Shown: one piece after another, positions 11,785 through 21,660 of the stretch
How positions within the stretch are numbered: position 1 is the first letter of the stretch
Layout of the letters: every line of letters begins with the position of its first letter
Origin: Cryptomeria japonica
Lineage: Eukaryota > Streptophyta > Pinopsida > Cupressales > Cupressaceae
Direction: 5' to 3'
NCBI RefSeq assembly: GCF_030272615.1
Contig: NC_081412.1
Location: forward strand, 19,319,932 to 19,383,931
DNA length: 64,000 nt
Position numbers and translations under genes: made by a program
The notes under the pieces: generated by a model
The model's database searches: none
Told to the model about the DNA's origin: nothing
What the model saw: the letters and a program-made list of their open reading frames with translations, nothing else

Positions 11785-12255
11785 CTACATTTTCCTCTTT
11801 CATTCGATATGATGGAAAAAAGCGTGGAAACTATACTCAAGCACTCAAGCATTCAAGCATTCAAGCATTCTTTCAAGCAATTGATCATTCTAAGTCTCCA
11901 TTCAAGGCTAAGTGTTGCATTCAAGACAAGGATTCAACCATTGAAGAGGAGATCACTTACAACACATTACATGCTACAACATACAACAAACAACAACATC
12001 TCTACCTTCGCACATAAGGATACAAACATCCTTACAACAAGGTATTAGTACTTGTTTTACATTACATTTACAGCATTTCTCATTTCTTGGTTAATTCCAA
12101 AACTGGGGTTTGACCTAAAGGCAAACCCCTAATCCCTAACCCCCCAATCGTCTTTGCTTTTCTGTGTGTAGGTTGCAGGTACGCGGCTGAAATTGAAGAT
12201 CTGGAATCCTTGTGCAGAGACGAACAGATCCCCCTTCGTTTCGCGGATTTTTCGG

Positions 12256-12290
12256 AGGACCGTGTGCACGTCGGGTGCCATCGTCCTGAC
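12256..12290 (+). repeat. GTGCAC cassette in G1 5' LTR
   Basis: GGACCGTGTGCACG, a GC-rich middle with GGGTGCC, then a TCGTCC arm followed by TGACAACTTTT. It is an imperfect inverted repeat. Copies lie at 13064, 13684 and 18822 in G1 and at 37330 and 44342 in G2. Confidence 0.65.
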
Positions 12291-12664
12291 AACTTTTGCT
12301 CAAATTTGCAGGACAGCACCGTATTGACATTTTACTGCTAATTCCAGGTCCGCAGCTTCATATCATATCCCTATCCCAGTTTATAAGCGAATCTTTATCA
12401 CTTTCTATGCATTCCTAGCTTAATTCTTCTATCCACATTCTTTACAAAAGAGGGTAGCCTTGCTTTCTTAACCCTTGAAACACATTTAGCATCCAATCTT
12501 GCATTGTGTGGGATTGGATCTTGTGGGTTTCAACCCCTCTTTTGAATGTAAAGTCTCTCCCCTAAGTGAAAACCATCAACCCTAGAGACTCTCCCTTCTC
12601 TCTCCTCAGAGTTGGAAGAGGGGAGAGCAACTAGGGTTCGATCACGATTTTCCGCTTTACATTT

Positions 12665-12683
12665 TGGTGAACCCGACGTGAAC
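12665..12683 (+). other. G1 primer-binding site
   Basis: TGGTGAACCCGACGTGAAC, three bases after the LTR end. It begins with the TGG complementary to a tRNA CCA end. I do not assign the tRNA species. G2 has the same site on the minus strand (43044-43061). Confidence 0.75.
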
Positions 12684-13063
12684 ATCCTTTCTGATTATTC
12701 ATGGTTAGATCTAAAAATTGGATTCCTTGATTACATTTCCATGTTTGATCTTTGGCAAAATTTTAGAGGTTAATTGCATAAAAACCCTAAATTTTCTTTT
12801 TAAGTAATTAAACTTGTGAAATGTTTAATTGTTAATGCTTGTTTCAGATCTGCCCTTCTATTACAAATTATCAATTCATATTTGTGCTTTAATTTTGAAA
12901 ATTAAGTGGTTAAATGTCAAAACCCTAATTTTTGAAACCTTCTTGATTCAACCTTTGACTGATAATTTCACTAATCAAAACATCTCCAAATCAACTGTAA
13001 CTTTGGATTCCGCAATAAAATCACAATATCTATCATCCCTGAAAATTTGGAAAAAAGTTGCGA

Positions 13064-13100
13064 GGACCGTGTGCACTCCGAGCGCCATCATCCCCGACAT
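13064..13100 (+). repeat. GTGCAC cassette in G1 leader, copy 1
   Basis: GAGGACCGTGTGCACTCC, then GAGCGCCATCATCC. Preceded by AAAAAAGTTGC and followed by GACATTTTTTC. Confidence 0.65.
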
Positions 13101-13683
13101 TTTTTCTGAAATTTCGGGAGCTAGATCTTACTGTATTTTCCTACTAAAATCCAGAATTTTGGCTGATTTTATCAAATCTAACACTTTCAAAATTACAGTC
13201 AAAGTTGGTCTTGTGATTGCTTGGATTAAGGCTTTTAAACATTCAAAAATCATCGAAATTAAAATTTTGTGTCAAAATTGTGTTCTTACTGTCCTAAATC
13301 TGAAAAGTGTGTTTGCATTCATTCGAAATTTCAGTGCTTTATTCAAATTCTTACAATTTGTGACTTTTGAAATTAAGTGCTTAATTACAACAACTTTAAT
13401 TTCCGCTTTCAAAAATGAATTTTGCGTGAAATTGAGTCAATTTTTAAATTTCAAAATTTGCATTGCTCTTGACATTCCCTCTAAAATCATAAAATTCAAA
13501 ATTTCAGTTTCCCTCTCTTTTTCAAAATTCAAATTTTGCATTTTTTTGACAATCTGGGTAGGGTTCAATTTTGAGATTGCAACTTTAATTTGGCCTATCT
13601 ACAGATCGTAAAATCACTCAATTTTTTCAGGTTAGCTGTAAAATCATCATAACTTTCATCCCTGCAAATTTCGAAAAAAGTTG

Positions 13684-13720
13684 CGAGGACCGTGTGCACC
13701 CCGAGCGCCACGGTCCCGAA
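13684..13720 (+). repeat. GTGCAC cassette in G1 leader, copy 2
   Basis: GAGGACCGTGTGCACCCC, then GAGCGCCACGGTCC. The GGACCGTG and CACGGTCC arms pair perfectly here. Preceded by AAAAAAGTTGC, followed by GAACATTTTTTCC. Confidence 0.7.
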
Positions 13721-13844
13721 CATTTTTTCCGAAATTTTGGGAGATTGTCCTGATTGTATTTAACAGCTTAAATCTGGAAGATTGGCTGGTTTTATTGAAA
13801 TTTGCTACCTCTAAAATTCAAAATCTTCTCTCTCTCTCTAGTGC

Positions 13845-16181
13845 ATGAGTTTTACAACAATAAGCCCTACTTACACTATTCCCGTTAGACGAAGCCATAG
13901 AATTAAGTCTTTCCGAGGTTTAATTACCGAGGAGATGGAACCTAATTTGAATAGCCTTTTTAACGAGGACATGGGTAATTCCTCTAATCCTCCTAATGAT
14001 GAAGAATCTCTCCATGAGGTTTCTGAAGAACAAATTTCAAAATTGGATAACCAATTTGATGATTTTCGACAATGGATGTCTCAAGAATACCCCGATAGTC
14101 AAGCTCTTCCTTTAATTGAGGGTCTAAAACGTATGCTTCAAAGTGATAAGAATGGAATTGATATTTTTCATGGTATTGCACACATTGTGGATTCTAATGT
14201 GATGCCTATGAAGAGTTGTGCTGAAAATTTGGGTTATACACAACCTCCTACTCAAGTCAATCATTCTATTCCTTTGATGACTTCTATTGCTAGCATACCT
14301 ACCTTTACATCAAACATAATGGCTACTTCTACACAAGACATTCCTCCTATGATCACCAGTCAGGGGGGGAATCCTTCCTTTTCAATTAACCCTCTTCCTT
14401 CATTCAATCCGATTTCTTCATTCACTCCTTCAATGAGTGTCCCTATTATATCTCCACAAATCAACATGATGCAAGGGGGCAACTTGTTTAATCATTCCAT
14501 TCCTCCTTGTAGTGTTCCTCCTGTCCAATCATCTCCTATGACTAACTATCATAGTGTCCCACCACCTTACTCTATACCTTCTTTCAATAACATAACACCT
14601 CCATCTCAATCTAACACATCTAATATGAACTCTTCGACTGAAGTGACCATTAACAATCTTGCACAAACTGTCTCTTCTTTACAGCAACAAATTGCCTCTA
14701 TGAATCAATCTAAGTTTAGTGTGCCCACATTTGATGTTGCGAGCCCACTTTCTCTTGACATTGTTCGAGCTATCCCTCCTAAACATGTTGAAATCCCGCA
14801 TTTGGAGCTTTATAATGGTAAAGGTGATCCTCTAACACATGTTAAGACTTTTCAAACAATATGTACCGATTTTGCTTATGACCAAAGGTTGCTTGCAAAA
14901 TTGTTTACTAGAACATTAAGAGACAAAGCCCTACAATGGTATTGCTCGTTGCCTTCTTATTCTATTACTTCTTTCGAACAACTTGCAAATGCTTTCATTC
15001 AACAATTTCAAAACAATATAAGTCCTAAAGTTACTTTGATTGATTTAATGCATTGTAAACAAGGTGTTAAAGAAAAAGTGACTGATTTCATTGGTAGATA
15101 TAAGCATTTGTATGCTCAAATTTCTTTTCCAGTGCCTGACAATGATATTCAAAGAATCTTTATTTCTAATTTACAAAAAGATATTCGAGACAAACTCCTA
15201 TTTTCTGAGTTTACTTCTTTCCAACAGTTGTGCGCAACTCTTCACAATTATCAACTGACTGTGAGTCAAATGGAACAATCACATCCTATGACTCCGAGTG
15301 ATAAGGGTGATAGTAGTCAACAACCATTTGGGAATTTTAAACCGAACAGAGAGTCCATTAAATTCAATGAAAACATCATCAACAACAATGTGAATGCAGC
15401 ATCAGGTGTGTCTCCTATTTCTAAATTTTTCAAGAAAGAAAGAAAGTATACTCCTTTGAATGAATCATTGCATAGTATTATGAATAAGTTATTGGAACAA
15501 AATGTGCTTACTCTTCCTCCTATAAGGCAAATTGATCCTGCAAAGATTACTTCACCTTATTTTGATAACAAATCTTTTTGTCAATTTCATCGTCAGCCTG
15601 GGCATGATACTGAAAAATGTTTTGCTTTAAAGGGGAAAATTCAAGATTTGATTGATAATAATACTATCTCTATTTCTGGAGTGAATGATAAAGGCAATAC
15701 ATCTGTAGCTCCTCCTAACCAAAATCTTCAGATTTTCACTGATCCATTACCTTCTCATACCTCTAATGCGATTGAGACTAATGAGTCCTCTCTTTCATCT
15801 GATGGTCTTGTGTCTATGACTCCAAATGTGATTAACTTTGTAGAGCAGCAAGAAAACCCTAAAGAACCTTCCATCACATTTGATTCTAGTGAAACCATTA
15901 GGGCACCTGATGGTCCTTTATATATAGTTGCAAAAGTCAAGAACACACCTTGCCGTGGAGTGCTTATTGATCCTTCTTGTATGGTTAATATCATTACTGA
16001 AGAATTTCTTTTTACTTTGCAATTGAATCAAGTGATATATGACAAAACAGATGTGATTGTGAAACTATTTGATGCATTTTCTTCTCCTACAATTGGTTCT
16101 ATTACATTGCCTATTGAGGTCCATAACAAATCCCTTGATGTGAAATTTGCTATTATTCCTTCATCCGAACAATTTGTGTGA
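13845..16181 (+). CDS. G1 gag with degenerate protease start
   Basis: 778 codons from the ATG at 13845, preceded by a CT-repeat. The N-terminal 110 residues are acidic and charged. Residues about 110-310 are low-complexity Pro/Ser/Asn/Thr. A Ty3-type retrotransposon gag domain (E-L-Y-N-G-K-G-D-P, then A-L-Q-W-Y, then F-I-Q-Q-F) spans about 320-480. A CxxH...GHDTEKC-type zinc-binding stretch followed by L-K-G-K-I-Q is at about 575-600. The protease-like region at the end has L-I-D-P-S-C-M-V-N where family members have an Asp-Ser/Thr-Gly triad. The frame stops at 16181, but protease sequence (L-G-Y-P-W) continues in another frame from 16178. The related fragment at 27.4 kb has one extra base at this point, so the shift is probably a 1-nt deletion. 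It forms the particle of a non-autonomous element. Confidence 0.88.
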   Translation: MSFTTISPTYTIPVRRSHRIKSFRGLITEEMEPNLNSLFNEDMGNSSNPPNDEESLHEVSEEQISKLDNQFDDFRQWMSQEYPDSQALPLIEGLKRMLQSDKNGIDIFHGIAHIVDSNVMPMKSCAENLGYTQPPTQVNHSIPLMTSIASIPTFTSNIMATSTQDIPPMITSQGGNPSFSINPLPSFNPISSFTPSMSVPIISPQINMMQGGNLFNHSIPPCSVPPVQSSPMTNYHSVPPPYSIPSFNNITPPSQSNTSNMNSSTEVTINNLAQTVSSLQQQIASMNQSKFSVPTFDVASPLSLDIVRAIPPKHVEIPHLELYNGKGDPLTHVKTFQTICTDFAYDQRLLAKLFTRTLRDKALQWYCSLPSYSITSFEQLANAFIQQFQNNISPKVTLIDLMHCKQGVKEKVTDFIGRYKHLYAQISFPVPDNDIQRIFISNLQKDIRDKLLFSEFTSFQQLCATLHNYQLTVSQMEQSHPMTPSDKGDSSQQPFGNFKPNRESIKFNENIINNNVNAASGVSPISKFFKKERKYTPLNESLHSIMNKLLEQNVLTLPPIRQIDPAKITSPYFDNKSFCQFHRQPGHDTEKCFALKGKIQDLIDNNTISISGVNDKGNTSVAPPNQNLQIFTDPLPSHTSNAIETNESSLSSDGLVSMTPNVINFVEQQENPKEPSITFDSSETIRAPDGPLYIVAKVKNTPCRGVLIDPSCMVNIITEEFLFTLQLNQVIYDKTDVIVKLFDAFSSPTIGSITLPIEVHNKSLDVKFAIIPSSEQFV

Positions 16182-17227
16182 AGCTTGGCTATCCTTGGCT
16201 ATCTTCCATGAAAGCTATTGCTTCTCCTATTCATAAGTGTTTGAAATTTCCCCATAATGGTGAAGTTGTTACTATCAATCATAGTCTCTTTAAACCAGCT
16301 GAAAGAACTTCTAGTGTTCCTCTTGATTACTTTTGGCCTAAACAATTCCAATCTCTTCCTCCGCGAAGTGATCATCTTTTCAAATCTTATCAAAAGTGGA
16401 AAACAGATATGATCCTATCTCTAAGTGAACCTAGAACACCCAAACTTGACATTCCTATCATTCTTGAGAAGGAAGTTCTTCCTTTGAAAGATAAAACTAA
16501 TGTCTTTCCTCAAGAAGATTCCCAACCCATCCCTATGGATGTGACTATGTCTATATCTAATAAACTTCCTAAAAGTAGACCTATCCCTCCTCGTCATGAT
16601 GGACTTGGTCTCCTTCCAAAACCAAATATTCCTCCTTTATATGGAGCAATTCCTCCTCCTTCCTCTTATGGAGAGAAGAGACCTTCCTCTTCTCCTATTG
16701 TTCAGCCTAAGAGACCACAACCTAAACACCCAAGTGATAAGGATGAGAACATTCCTCCTCCTCAATCTTCTCAACTTCCTACTAAGACTAGACGAAATCG
16801 TTCTGCACGTGAACGCCGACGAAAGCGTCGTCTTAGAGCTCAAACTTTGCAATCCCCAAAAACACCTTCAACAAGCATTATTCCATTTTCTCCTCAGCCG
16901 GAAATTGAGCCAAAATCTCCTAAACATAAGATGCATGATGGTCTTGATCCTGTGCGAGTTAAAGATCCTATTTTTATAAATCTTGATGATGATATAGATG
17001 AAAATGTTAATCATGATGAAAATGTTACTCCTGTTCATTCTGATAGTGAATATGAACTTGTTGATATTGATAACCATTTATCCAATGAATTTTCTAAAGC
17101 ACTTATCCTAGCTCCTAGACAAGAACACCGTGGCTTGGGATATGAACATAGCCCTTGTTTGGATCTTGTGATAGCTCCATCTGCTGTGTTGGATGTTCCT
17201 CCTCTAGCGTGTTCCCTACTTTCCTGA
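16178..17227 (+). CDS. G1 protease tail and Pro-rich, basic C-terminus
   Basis: About 349 codons in the frame -1 to the gag. The displayed start (GTG) is not an initiation site; this is the continuation of the gag-protease protein after a frameshift. The first 20 residues (L-G-Y-P-W...) are the C-terminal part of the protease fold. A Pro-rich region (about 110-215) and a strongly basic stretch R-E-R-R-R-K-R-R-L-R (about 225-235) follow, and then an acidic segment. The end has R-G-L-G-Y-E, a relic of a G-patch-like end, as in G2. No RT or integrase motif is present. It may be expressed as a fusion if the shift is bypassed, or be dead. Confidence 0.7.
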   Translation: MKLGYPWLSSMKAIASPIHKCLKFPHNGEVVTINHSLFKPAERTSSVPLDYFWPKQFQSLPPRSDHLFKSYQKWKTDMILSLSEPRTPKLDIPIILEKEVLPLKDKTNVFPQEDSQPIPMDVTMSISNKLPKSRPIPPRHDGLGLLPKPNIPPLYGAIPPPSSYGEKRPSSSPIVQPKRPQPKHPSDKDENIPPPQSSQLPTKTRRNRSARERRRKRRLRAQTLQSPKTPSTSIIPFSPQPEIEPKSPKHKMHDGLDPVRVKDPIFINLDDDIDENVNHDENVTPVHSDSEYELVDIDNHLSNEFSKALILAPRQEHRGLGYEHSPCLDLVIAPSAVLDVPPLACSLLS

Positions 17228-17995
17228 AACATTGATCAGCAAGATCGGGGGGTAGATGACGTGCTAGACTAGTTTCATTAGCATAGCAAACTCTCTCTTC
17301 CTCTCTTTCGTTACTTCTTCTATGTGTTATTCTCATTCTTCTATTTGTTGTCCTTAGTGTTGTCTACTTGAGGACGATGCAAAGTATTGAGATCTCTCGA
17401 TCTCTCTCATGTTGACTCAAAAGACACACGTGTTCCCTTCTTCTAGGTGACCTTCCTTGATTGGGGAATGAAGAACAATTATGCATACATACATATGATA
17501 TACATGAATTATCATACAACATACTGACCCTGAGGAAAGCGAAGTCACCTTGTGTTTTGTGTTTTGGTGTCTATTATCCTTGGGCTTATCTCACACTTGG
17601 GGGCTAAATCCTTATGATAACGTGCTCCTTTCTCATTTCTTATATGTATCACTACCTTAAAACAATCACCCCCATTGAGGCGTGTGCGATCGCTTTAACA
17701 TAGGGGGGCATACACCCTGTCTATCCCTTCAGGATACATGAAAATTTCTTGGAGAACTCAGCTTTGCCTTGAAAATTTTTGGTATTTCTCTTGCATGACT
17801 CATAGTGAGGGAACCCTACTACTGACAGTCATGGTTCTCCCTCGTGATCTTCCCTTTTACTTTGTCAATCGAAGTCGTAAGATCCTTAGTCCACTGGGGG
17901 ATTGGTGTATCTTGCCTCCTTGACGTGGTGAAAGTCTTTCAATATTGTTTCCTTGTACTTTACCGGAAGTATGAGCGTACGCCTATACTCCCACT
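17228..17995 (+). other. G1 3' noncoding region
   Basis: No gene. It has CT-rich stretches near 17285-17420, a GGGGGCTAAATCC at about 17600 that resembles a second, internal polypurine tract, and runs of ordinary sequence. The final tract adjoins the LTR at 17996. Confidence 0.6.
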
Positions 17996-18010
17996 AAAGT
18001 GGGGGCTAAA
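17996..18010 (+). other. G1 polypurine tract
   Basis: AAAGTGGGGGCTAAA, directly before the 3' LTR start TGTAGC. It is identical in G2 (37747-37761, minus strand). Confidence 0.85.
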
Positions 18011-18192
18011 TGTAGCGTCCTAAAATTGCGACACCTGCAATTTCGACCGCATTTCGGTCTTCACGATGGTGACGCAACACGCAACCTGAATGGAGACCCC
18101 GAAACCTGATTATGACACTGAAAACTGCATTTTCTTGCACCCTGGTCTGAACCTCCTTTGCACCCTGTTGTCCCGGGAGGTGGGACCTTCAA

Positions 18193-18248
18193 GACCAGGG
18201 CGCCCAATGCCCTGGTCCCCCAGGACCATGGCGCCCAGCGCCCTGGTC
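18193..18248 (+). repeat. Two GC-rich palindromes in G1 3' LTR
   Basis: Two adjacent units. The first has arms GACCAGGGCGCC/GCCCTGGTCC, the second GGACCATGGCGCC/GCGCCCTGGTCC. The 5' LTR has only one unit, so this array changed after or during insertion. Confidence 0.75.
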
Positions 18249-18821
18249 CCTGGGTCCTATTTTGGGCCCGGTCTCTTTTGGACTTCGGGTCTTTATGTTT
18301 GCAAATTGGAAAATTATCTTTCCTGGTCGGCCTAAGGTCGGGAAAATCAGTCTATCAGCCCTAATTGACAAGTATATAAACTACATTTTCCTCTTTCATT
18401 CGATATGATGGAAAAAGCGTGGAAACTATACTCAAGCACTCAAGCATTCAAGCATTCTTTCAAGCAATTGATCATTCTAAGTCTCCATTCAAGACAAGGA
18501 TTCAACCATTGAAGAGGAGATCACTTACAACACATTACATGCTACAACATACAACAAACAACAACATTTATACCTTCGCACATAAGGATACAAACATCCT
18601 TACAACAAGGTATTAGTACTTGTTTTACATTACATTTACAGCATTTCTCATTTCTTGGTTAATTCCAAAACCGGGGTTTGACCTAGAGCCAAACCCCTAA
18701 TCCCTAACCCCCCAATCGTCTTCGCTTTTCTGTGTGTAGGTTGCAGGTACGCGGCTGAAATTGAAGATCTGGAATCCTTGTGCAGAGACGAACAGATCCC
18801 CCTTCGTTTCGCGGATTTTTC

Positions 18822-18857
18822 GGAGGACCGTGTGCACGCCAGGCGCCATCGTCCTGA
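18822..18857 (+). repeat. GTGCAC cassette in G1 3' LTR
   Basis: GGACCGTGTGCACGCC with AGGCGCCATCGTCC. It is the counterpart of 12256-12290, with small differences at CpG positions. Confidence 0.65.
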
Positions 18858-19234
18858 CAACTTTTGCTCAAATTTGCAGGATAGCGCCATATCGACATTT
18901 TACTGCTAATTCTAGGTCCGCAGCTTCATATCATATCCCTATCTCAGTTTATAAGCAAATCTTTATCACTTTCTATGCATTCCTAGCTTAATTCTTCTAT
19001 CCACATTCTTTACAAAAGAGGGTAGCCTTGCTTTCTTAACCCTTGAAACACATTTAGCATCCAATCTTGCATTGTGTGGGATTGGATCTTGTGGGTTTCA
19101 ACCCCTCTTTTGAATGTAAAGTCTCTCCCCTAAGTGAAAACCATCAACCCTAGAGACTCTCCCTTCTCTCTCCTCGAAGTTGGAAGAGGGGAGAGCAACT
19201 AGGGTTCGATCGCGATTTTCCGCTTTACACCTTC

Positions 19235-19807
19235 AAATAATGTCTTTGTGTATAGATCTGCTTAATCTTGCATATACCTTCTCACAATTCTTTTTCACAT
19301 TCCACATTCAATCTTACAAATAATATCTTACATTTATACCATAACCTAAGACCAAATTTAGTAGGTCAGCTCTACAAGATATTACAATAAAAACATTTTA
19401 CAAACAATATATTATCTGATGCAATAATCGATTAAACATGTCGGCTTAAAGAATTTACAACAATAATAAATCATCTCCATAGCGTGCCATGCTGATCTGG
19501 AAAAGATAAACCTGCCGGTGTAACCCTAGGTAACCCTGGACCTATTTGCCAGTGAAAGAAAATATGCAAATATGATTATACCAATGATTAATTCTTCAAA
19601 ACAAAGTGTCCACACAATGTTTTCAACATTACCAAGTGTCTTCCATATCATTCCAAGTGCCGATGATCATTATGTCCTGTCAGTGAACCATATACCAGTA
19701 ACTCTGCAATAGTTACTTGCTTGCTGGTGAATGCTGCTGGATCTCCAGAGTGCTAGTGCTTTAGTAGGTGTTGACATCAATGACAAAACCATACCAAAAT
19801 ACCAACA
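19235..19807 (-). repeat. Element H 5' LTR, U3-side piece
   Basis: The rest of H's 5' LTR beyond G1. On the minus strand it starts TGTTGGTATTTTGGTATGG at 19807. It matches 5930-6487 closely, including the TGCCGGTGTAACC segment. Confidence 0.9.
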
Positions 19808-21660
19808 ATATGCACAATTTCAAGTGGTCTTGAGGTGTTGTGCTCTTTTGTCCTGAAGCTTACTTTAGTTTTCTTACCTTTCACACATTCATCACAAAAT
19901 GTGCTTACCGGTTTGATGATGGGTGGAATATTTCTCACACACCCCTTTCTACTTACTACAACTAGGTTACCAAAGTTTATGTGACCTAATCTTCAGTGCC
20001 ACAACCAACTTTCATCTACTTGTCCTAACATACATTGGGACTCATAACACTCCTTCAAATTGTAAACATTTCCATCTAACTTGAGCGATATTGTCTTTCT
20101 TTATCTGGCAAATAGTTGAGTCAAAGGTGAATTTATAGCCTTTGTCACACATCTGACTCACACTCAGAATATTGTGCTTGAGGCCTTCCACATAATATAC
20201 ATCACGTGCCTTCATCTTTCCATTAATAATTAGAGTGCCTTTTCCCTTTATTTTGATGGAGGAGTTGTCTCCAAACCTTACTGAAGTTTGATTAATTTCC
20301 TTTTATCACCAGTCATGTGGTTTGGGCAACCACTATCTACAACCCATAGATTTTTTCTTTCAACATGTAAGGTAGTCTGTACTATGAGACTTGATTCAGC
20401 CTTTTCCTTTTCCTTCTCAATCCATACCGGTTTGGTTTCCTTCTTGTTGTTAGTTGCTATATTGTACATAGACTCAGTTACCAGTTCTTGATCTTTCGGT
20501 TTTTACACAAATTTTCTATGTGTCCAAACTCTTGACAATTATAGAATTTTACATCTTCATTTAAGAAAACATCGTTAAAATTATTTTGGGAAACCAGTTT
20601 ATTCTTCCTACATTCAAAACTCTTATGGCCATATCCATTTCACTGATAGAAGACAACATTCATATCATAGAGTGCATTAAATGGATTTCTACTTTCATAA
20701 TTCATAGGGGAATTATTAATTAATCTACAATCAGCCATTCTATGCCCAAATTTGTTACACCGGTAATAGTAACCATGAAAGTTTGAAACATACCGGTTAG
20801 GTAGGCTTGATCTTGAATGAGACTGCCTCATCAAGGGTCTTTCCTTCATGTTGTTGGATTTGGAGAAAACTTCATTATCAACCCTTGCATTTCTCCTTGG
20901 ATCTGCATGTTGATACAAGAAGTGTGACCTCTGGTTCATTGTTGTATACCAATTTGAGTGGCAATTTCCAACAACATCTGCATATGTCTTTTGGTGGTAT
21001 CCTTGCCTACAGTGAATTTATTCTTTTCTTCACCTTCAAAAGAAGAGGTGAACTTTATTTCTTTTCCAGATTTATCTTTGTGGGTTGAACTTTGACCTAC
21101 TTCAAAGCCTAAACCATTAGTGTCTTTGTATTGCTTCTGTTTGCTCAACATCTTGTCTAAGGCCTCGATGTTGCTTCATATTTACTCCTTATTTTTATTT
21201 CTTCCTTACTTTCTTGAAGCTCCTTTATGAGCTTCACTATCTTTTCTTCCAAATCTTGATGCTCCTTTTCCTTCTTTGTCAGATCAGAGGATGTAGCTCC
21301 ACAAATCCTCTTAGTTTCTTCCAGCTACAATTTCAAGTTAGATATAACTTGACTGGACTCATCTAGGGATTGCTTCAAGAGATCTTGTTCATTTACTACA
21401 GCAAAATTGACCTTTTTGAGTTCTCTTCTTTTTTTTCTCAATTTATCAAGAGAACTGATAAGCTCACCCTCCTAGTCCACTTCAGCCTCAATATCCTCCT
21501 CTTCCTCATCTTCATCAATTGGCTCACCTAGTGCCATGAAGAGATTGACTTTTCTATCATTATCATGGTAATCATCCTCTGATGCATTTTCTTCATATGT
21601 AGTATCATCCTCAATCGTATATAGATTGTTTTGATTCTGGTAGGGCAGAGATCTTCAACA
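19808..21660 (-). pseudogene. Element A gag C-half, protease, integrase N-end
   Basis: Minus-strand Copia sequence continuing from 5481. The integrase entry and GAG-pre-integrase zinc region (E-C-V-K-G-K type) are at 19813-20060. Protease with V-V-D-S-G-C-P-N-H-M-T-G-D-K lies at about 20310-20350. Two CCHC-like knuckles follow upstream: C-N-K-F-G-H-R-M-A-D-C near 20740, and another near 20520-20640. At about 21150-21480 the frame is rich in Lys/Glu/Leu heptads, a coiled coil, and at 21480-21600 it is very acidic. Multiple stops and frameshifts are present. A long coiled-coil gag with extra zinc knuckles is a Sirevirus-like feature. The matching gag N-terminus lies beyond an insertion, at 23060-24036. 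Confidence 0.78.

Larger units (their letters stand above)
11455..12661 (+). repeat. G1 5' LTR
   Basis: 1207 bp, TGTAGCATCC...CGCTTTACA. It contains one GC-rich palindrome (11627-11653), a TATATAAA box (11777-11784), an AAGCATTC tandem stretch (about 11838-11872) and one GTGCAC cassette (12256-12290). It differs from the 3' LTR by repeat-number indels. Confidence 0.93.
12684..13844 (+). other. G1 leader, noncoding
   Basis: An AT-rich leader of about 1.16 kb between primer site and gag. An open frame at 12829-13611 looks like a by-product of low-complexity T-rich sequence, with no known domain. The leader carries two copies of the GTGCAC cassette (13064-13100, 13684-13720), each embedded in the same AAAAAAGTTGCGAGGACC...CATTTTTTC context about 620 bp apart. 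The repetition suggests a structural role, such as packaging or dimerisation of the RNA, which is only an inference. Confidence 0.6.
11455..19229 (+). mobile_element. Gypsy-type non-autonomous element G1
   Basis: A complete 7.8-kb element with LTRs 11455-12661 and 18011-19229 (TGTAGC...TTTACA), flanked by a perfect 5-bp target duplication CCTTC (11450-11454, 19230-19234). The primer site is TGGTGAACCCGACGTGAAC (12665-12683) and the polypurine tract is AAAGTGGGGGCTAAA (17996-18010). Its coding capacity is a Ty3-type gag plus a degenerate protease (13845-17227). There is no RT, RNase H or integrase, so movement would need enzymes from another element. LTRs are very similar apart from indels in short repeats, so insertion is recent. 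The same primer site and polypurine tract occur in G2. Confidence 0.92.
18011..19229 (+). repeat. G1 3' LTR
   Basis: 1219 bp, matching 11455-12661. It has an extra GC-rich palindrome unit (18193-18248), one fewer AAGCATTC unit, and lacks about 20 bp near 18490. It ends in CGCTTTACA before CCTTC. Confidence 0.93.
5482..19807 (-). mobile_element. Copia element H, interrupted by G1
   Basis: A minus-strand Copia element inserted in A's integrase, with target duplication GTATG (5477-5481) / ATATG (19808-19812). Its 3' LTR is 5482-6487 and its coding region 6835-10989. The primer site is 11032-11045. The 5' LTR is split by G1 into 11046-11454 and 19235-19807. Both LTRs start TGTTGGTATTTTGG on the minus strand. 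The 3' LTR ends CCTAACA and the 5' LTR ends CCTAATA. The coding region is the best preserved in the window, with intact integrase and RT catalytic motifs and only a few stops and frameshifts. The word ACCGGT and its variants recur in its LTRs and coding region. Confidence 0.9.

Noticed and set aside
12665-12683. A tRNA gene fragment
   Set aside because: Only the primer complement is present, with no cloverleaf; its position after an LTR explains it.
12829-13611. A 260-codon open frame in the G1 leader
   Set aside because: It lies in T-rich low-complexity leader, contains the GTGCAC cassette within its frame, has no domain, and the well-supported gag starts after it.
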